Below, in pieces: positions 59,114 through 64,000 of a stretch of 64,000 nt of DNA. How positions within the stretch are numbered: the first letter of the stretch is position 1; each line of letters opens with the position of its first letter. Under the pieces are notes generated by a model. It was not told the DNA's origin. It ran no database searches and saw nothing but the letters and a program-made list of their open reading frames with translations. The position numbers and the translations under genes are program-made. The DNA is from Neolentinus lepideus HHB14362 ss-1 (Eukaryota > Basidiomycota > Agaricomycetes > Gloeophyllales > Gloeophyllaceae), in assembly GCA_001632425.1 (NCBI GenBank), contig KV425593.1, positions 164,178-228,177 of the forward strand, in the 5' to 3' direction.

Positions 59114-60732
59114 TTACATAATTATACAGTCTTTGTCCTTGCCACCTTTCAAGGCGCTACTTGAGTCGCCGTCACCCCTGTGCAGCACTGCACCCGGTCC
59201 GCCTGTGTGTTGCAACGGCGTGTTGGGATCGCCTCTCAACCGTTGCATGGCTCGTCGGTCGCCAAGGTCAGCCGCCTTCTTATACCATTGAGTGGCTCTG
59301 TGGCTATAGATTAGTACGATGGCCGGTTGCAGTTCAAGCGACACTCACTCTTGCAGATCCGCCGGCGTACCAATGCCAACTTCCAGGAAATACCCTACCG
59401 CGTACATGGCCTTCGCCAGGCCTGCCTCCCCAGCTCTTTTTGCCCATAAAAATGCCTCCGTATCGGACTGAGGTAAAACACCAGGCGATCCGACCAGGTA
59501 CCACGCCGTGAGCGCAAAGCAGGCATCGCGATGGTTCTGTTGCGCGGCGATGTTCTAGACGGGCATCATTCCTCTGTCAACCGAAAGAACATAGACACAC
59601 GAACATAGTAGTGTATTGAGAGCGCTGGGTCCTGTGGACACCCCATCTTTCCGTACTCGTAGCACTCCCCTAGGCGATACGCAGCAGGCGTGTACCCCAG
59701 CTCCGCCGCCTGTGCGAGCAGCTCCAGCGCGTACTCGTAGTCAACGAACACCACGTTATCGATGCCGCGCTCGTGCAGCAGGGCGAGCTCATACAGCGCG
59801 TGCGGGAACTCGGCCGTCGCATGCTCGGCGGAGCGTTTCAACCACTTGACGCCCTCACGCGGCCGCTTCGACATGCCAAGCTCGCCGTTAAGCTCTGCGA
59901 TGCCGAGGCGATACAACGCGCCCGGATGACTCGCCGCGGCAGCCTTGCGGAAGAACTGCAGTGCCTTTGCGGATTCGCGTCGACACCCCCACCCGTTTTC
60001 ACAGCACGTTCCCGCACGGTACGCGGCATCGGGGTGCCCATGCTTGGCGGCGAGCACAAAGAGCGGGAACGCGCGGTCGAAGTCTTGCTTGCCCTTTGGA
60101 GTGCCGATGCCGTTCGCGAAGCAGTCTGCGAGGAAGTATTGAGATGCGGGGTGTCCGCGGTCGGCGAGACGCTTGAGCAACGACGTCGCCTCGCGCACGA
60201 GATCTTCCCGCTTTGCCAGTGCCTTCTCCACCTCCATCACGTTGCCTGGCGTCGGCTCAGGCAGAGGGAGCGTCTTGGATGCGTCGATCATAAACACTGC
60301 AAACTCGAACTGGATGTCTGGATCTTGCGTCTTTTTCGCGTTCGCTCGGTACAACTCCAGTGTTCGTTCATGGGAGAGCAGTGCGGCTTTGCTGCCGGGG
60401 TGTAGGTGTGAATGGTCGAGAATGGGTGCAGATGCTGGCGATGGGGAGACTCCACGCACAGATTGTGCACCTACCGAGCGTGGAGGTGGTGGATATGGTG
60501 ACCCTTGGTCATTTGGCTGATAAAAATCGTCACCCTCGGGAGTGTATGAGAAATCTGGACCGTCCGAGGGATCATATTGTGACATTCTCGGAAGCCGCGA
60601 CTGCGACCGCGATTGCCTGTAATCCTGAGGATACTCGCCATTATTAATCAAGTCCCTCGAGTTGATAGATGGTGTCCGAGACTGTGGATCTGCCTGGTAG
60701 AAAGAGGATGGTCGCGACTCTGCTTGGTACAT
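59114..60732 (-). CDS. Sel1-repeat protein, Skt5/Chs4-like chitin synthase activator
   Basis: Probable activator and anchor of a Chs3-type chitin synthase. It starts MYQAESRPSSFYQAD at 60732. The first ~110 residues are Ser/Pro/Tyr/Gln-rich and disordered. Then come Sel1-like repeats of ~36 residues: GHPASQYFLADCFANGIG, GHPDAAYRAGTCCENGWG, SHPGALYRLGIAELNGELG, FPHALYELALLHERGI, GYTPAAYRLGECYEYGKMG, NHRDACFALTAWYLVGSPG, GLAKAMYAVGYFLEVGIG and DRRAMQRLRG. Exons are 60732-59601, then two short ones joined by ~45-50-nt introns. The protein ends in CIIM, a CAAX box for farnesylation, as in yeast Skt5. The genes it would partner with are not in this window. Confidence 0.88.
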
Positions 60733-62049
60733 CGTAACGCGGTTCGAAGATTGTAACGAGCGGTGGGTGCAAGGCTTGTTGCGGTTACAAGACTCCTAGT
60801 CGTCAATAGGCAAAATTATGTTTCAGCAGAGAGCATTCTTGGACACGGAGAAGAATGAGTGAGGGGGGACTTTAGACTTGTGAAATGCATAGCTAGCGGC
60901 AGTCACAACGCCAAATACGAGCAAATAAGTGCCACAGCTACAACTTCTGATGTATATACCTACTCTCATGGGACGGGAGTTGCAAAAAATCCTGCAAATC
61001 ACCATACAGCGTCGGCTGTGCTCAGCATTTTCATGATTAGTCTTCATATAATCATGCAATGTCATCCTGCGAACATGATTATGATTTTTTCGCAATTTAA
61101 TATCTAATGTTACGAGTGCAGGAGAGGTGCTGGGTTGTGGACGGGAGTTGCAAAAGATTTGTCACGCATCAGTCACACGGCACGTCCAGACTCCGATCCG
61201 GCAAAGGCTCAAACGACATACTCCGCTTGACTGTCAACGAGCGGAGTTTGAATGTCATGTCAGGCGATGTCACGCCCTGCGCCCCGGGAGCTGCAATTCG
61301 ACATCCTTGAAGGTCCTCAAGGACTTTTATGCTTATCGGGTCGGTTATTTAGACAGAAGAACAGTGGATAAAACTATCCCAAACTTGATTTTGACGTAAA
61401 TGCTTATGATACCGGAGAGATCTCTTGTTTACATGCTGCAATCAGTATTGAGGCTCAGGTATCTCGACCAGCAATCCTTACCACACATATTTTTCTTTGA
61501 TTTTACTCCATAAACAGTATATCCTAGTCTATATCTATGCATCTGTGGTGGTCCCAATTTTTTTCGCTCAGTGTGGACGGTGTAGTAGGGGTTGGGACGG
61601 GAGTTGCAAAATTTGCAACTCCCGTCCCATGATAGTACGTCTAGCACAGCACCTGAAGGAGTAAATCTGAACGAGGAATAGTGCTATTATTATGTCGCTC
61701 TCACGTTGCAAGACTATCCACCTATTCGAAGTAGCCACGTACGATTCACAGCTTCGACACGATCGTGCGAGACCCTACCTATACATTCTCTCGTCTCGGA
61801 GATTTCGTCTTCGCAATATATCCTGGCAACGGAGGATATCGAAACTTCACATAGAGCAATGTAAGTTTCCTTCAGCGGCCCACTATTGATAGATACGGCT
61901 AGGGCGTTGAGTTCGACTCATAGGAGTCTCCGAATTCATCGCGCTGTGCGAGCGCCCAGATGCAATTGACAGCTTAAGCGCCTAACCTTCAAACACTGCC
62001 GACCTCTGGAAGGAAACAGGCTTATTACATCACCTTGCCGGTAGAGCAA
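60733..62049. other. intergenic carrying a TIR element
   Basis: Divergent from nothing and convergent with nothing clear. Apart from the element at 60966-61632, the small frame at 61692-61889 is not supported by any domain or splice pattern. Confidence 0.4.
60966..61632. mobile_element. candidate non-autonomous DNA transposon (MITE-like) with 21-bp TIRs
   Basis: The left end TCATGGGACGGGAGTTGCAA (60966-60985) and the right end TTGCAACTCCCGTCCCATGA (61613-61632) are exact inverted copies, extending by one more base. They bound 667 bases without coding capacity. A third copy of the core (GGACGGGAGTTGCAAAA) lies at ~61138 and a fourth at ~61594, directly facing the right end, so that 61594-61629 forms a 17-bp perfect hairpin with a one-base centre. 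No clear target-site duplication is visible, which weakens the call; nested or partial insertions are possible. Confidence 0.6.
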
Positions 62050-63892
62050 TTAATGACCTACAATGCGATTGACGGCCATCCCGAGCTCCAGCAGCCGCGG
62101 CCTCGCCAGAAACCCATCAAAATGACCTTCCTCGGTCAGAGCGTTCAGGCCACCTCTGTCCATCATTTCCTGAAGCTGTGACAGGATGCCATTTAGTACG
62201 ACTTTTGAATCGGTGGAGGCACGAATGCGCCTGAAGGCGTTGAGGATGGCACGCGTCTGGCTCTCATGAGCCAACTGGACAAGCGCAAAAAGGTTGACTG
62301 TCTCTTCTCCTAGTTGAATAGCAGTGAGACCCCTCGCCGAAGTCTTGACGTTGACTGGGATAGACGAAGGGTGGAGTTGTCTCTGGGGAATCACTCCAAA
62401 TGTCCTCGCTGACCACAATCGTACTCTCAATAAGACAAGACCGATATTTAGGCTTCGTGACGGACCTTCAAATTCCGGGACACCAGATGGAATCTCAACT
62501 GCTATACGTCTTGCATTCTCAGTGATGTTGTAGCAACTGTAATCACGCATTTCCAGCACCAGATCTGCAACGTCACAGTAGTCTCCTACGCCCGACCATG
62601 ACTGACTCGATCAGAGTCCGCGATCAAGGGGAAGACGCACCGCATCCACCTATCACCAAGATAGAGGAACAGCCATGATCTTTGAACATAGCGCGAACCT
62701 ACACAAATTTAGTCTTACATCAGCTTCTTTCAACTGACAGATGGCAGACGGCAGAAAAAAACCTTGAATATCAGCGGTGTGATAGGATCTGATGATATCA
62801 GTCGCTGCATTCTCCTATCACGGATTAGGAAGTTCGTGGCGCAGGTATCTTCGTCGAACAACAGAAGATCTGCGCCGAGTTCCAGAGCCTATACCAAAAG
62901 AATTAACGCGGGAAGGTTTCAGGACGACCACCGAACATACTTCCATGACACCGGCTGCCATCGACGTGCTTCCACTGGCGTTCGTTGTCGAAAAGCTCGT
63001 GGTCAAAGTTCCGCCAGGTAAGTTGCTGATAAAGGGTGAGATGTCCACCGACCCGATCGAGCGTCCATCGTCACCTCGTACGGCAACACAGTCGCTCGAG
63101 GTAACGACGAAATCACGCCCGTCTGCCCAAACACTCAGAAAGGCACTCACTTCAAACTTGATGACCTACCGCCTGGGACGTGATTGTAGCACCCGTACGC
63201 AAGTGCATTTAACAACGTCGATTTTCCCTAGGTAGAATGAATCACGACATGGACGTGGCATGGGGAGAGAGAGCTGACGTGAAAGCCTCCACCGGCGATC
63301 AAGGTAATTCCAGCGGGAATACCGATTCCTCGTATCTCACCTCTATTCGGAAGGGTAAAAACGTGCTCCAAGTCCTTCGGTGAATGGAATTTGACTAGGT
63401 GGTCGCCTTTCATCGGCTTGTCGGAAGCGCCTGATGCTCGGGGAAGAACGGCGCCGTTGGCCACAAAGGCAACGAGACCTGCCACAGGGTTCAGTTCAGA
63501 AATAATTACGAGGATAGCAAGGAAAAGTACCTGATTCCTTTATTTTCTGGCGGTGGTATTCTTGATCTTCAATGCTTTCGATAAACGCTTTCAGCTCTTC
63601 CTTGTTTTGCGTCTCGTAGAGGAGGTTTGATATCAGTCGAGGTATGGTAGTACGGAATGTCTCCGCTGCCTTGTCACCAAGAATAGTTCTCCCTGTAGAT
63701 GTAAGATGATTCTGTGTTCACCTACGCGCGATCGACCCACCTTGAGCTGGAAAGCCATATGTAAACAGAATATTGAAGCTCTCCTGGTCCAGCGTGATTG
63801 AACTGCGCTCGAGCACTTGCTGTCCCGGTTTATCAATTGAGAGGTCTCCGCCTTTCGTGCCATGCCAGTTACTCGATTTAGATGTCTCCGTA
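62050..63892 (-). CDS. predicted ATPase of the ABC class (PF09818), 5' part outside window
   Basis: Soluble ABC-class ATPase of the ABC_ATPase family, present in bacteria, archaea, plants and fungi and of unknown role. Motifs from upstream down: LSIDKPGQQVLERSSIT, YGFPAQGRTILGDKA, RLISNLLYETQNKEEL, GLVAFVANGAVLPRASG, the Walker A region GGGFHGKSTLLNAL (split by an intron before GKST), VDISPFISNLPGG, the signature-like TTNASGSTSMAAGVMEV, Walker B LLLFDEDTCATNFLIRD, DPITPLIFK, SSILVIGGCGDYCDVADLVL, then ARGLTAIQLGEETVNLFA, ALVQLAHESQTRAI and a C-terminal RPRLLELGMAVNRIVGH. All introns I could place keep frame. The N-terminal third lies beyond 63892 and past the window edge. It appears functional. 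Confidence 0.85.
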
Positions 63893-63973
63893 CTGAAGAC
63901 AGACACAATACGAGTCAAGTAATTGTCAGCAGCAGCGGATATAGGGTAGATAGAACACCAAAGGTGTCCTGAG

Positions 63974-63996
63974 CTCAGACACAGACACAGACACAA
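63974..63996. repeat. short ACAGAC tandem repeat
   Basis: About four units of ACAGAC at the window edge, probably within an intron of the ABC-class ATPase gene. Confidence 0.6.
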
Positions 63997-64000
63997 ACCG

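Overview
This is a window of nuclear DNA from a basidiomycete fungus, almost certainly an Agaricomycete (mushroom or polypore type). The genes are broken by many 45-65 nt introns. The gene set is fungal: a DASH complex Ask1, a Hog1-type MAP kinase with a TGY loop, a mitochondrial NADH-cytochrome b5 reductase, an exocyst Exo84, a Ubp2-like deubiquitinase, a Skt5/Chs4-like Sel1 protein with a CAAX end and an Aim9-like kinase fold. Two 7-TM DUF6534 proteins, a DNMT1-like methyltransferase and several F-box/LRR genes point to Agaricomycetes. A 100-N assembly gap (41528-41627) has similar but non-identical sequence on both sides, as expected when two haplotypes of a dikaryon are joined.

Layout. 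0-9 kb: PIN1 copy A, an intact F-box/LRR gene, a MOSC-domain protein and DUF6534 copy A. 9-16 kb: ASK1, HOG1 (minus) and MCR1. 16.8-21.3 kb: a cytochrome P450 (minus) and a decayed gag-protease retroelement. 21.6-28.6 kb: a 15-exon Ubp2-like deubiquitinase, one unclear minus-strand candidate and a NOPCHAP1-like protein. 29.9-40 kb: DUF6534 copy B, a DNMT1-like cytosine methyltransferase (minus) and EXO84. 40.3-47.2 kb: an AIM9-like gene broken by the gap (minus), PIN1 copy B (minus) and a DUF4246 protein. 47.3-56.9 kb: an F-box/LRR family in decay, arranged as one truncated copy plus a ~2.2 kb inverted duplication whose arms flank a UDP-glucose 4-epimerase gene. 57.2-64 kb: a NUC1/EndoG-type nuclease, the Skt5-like gene, a probable small DNA transposon (TIR element) and the 3' part of an ABC-class ATPase (minus) that runs off the window.

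Most genes are independent housekeeping genes; there is no operon-like or biosynthetic cluster. Points of interest are: two PIN1 paralogues, one with Asp in place of the catalytic Cys; at least five well-supported GC-AG introns; an F-box copy whose stop codon and frameshift both lie inside or beside a possible in-frame 50-nt intron; transition-type lesions in the repeated F-box copies of a genome that carries a DNMT1-like enzyme; and two separate families of short terminal/inverted repeats. I do not see a convincing multi-gene novel system. Exon borders were worked out by hand from reading frame, splice motifs and family conservation, without transcript data.
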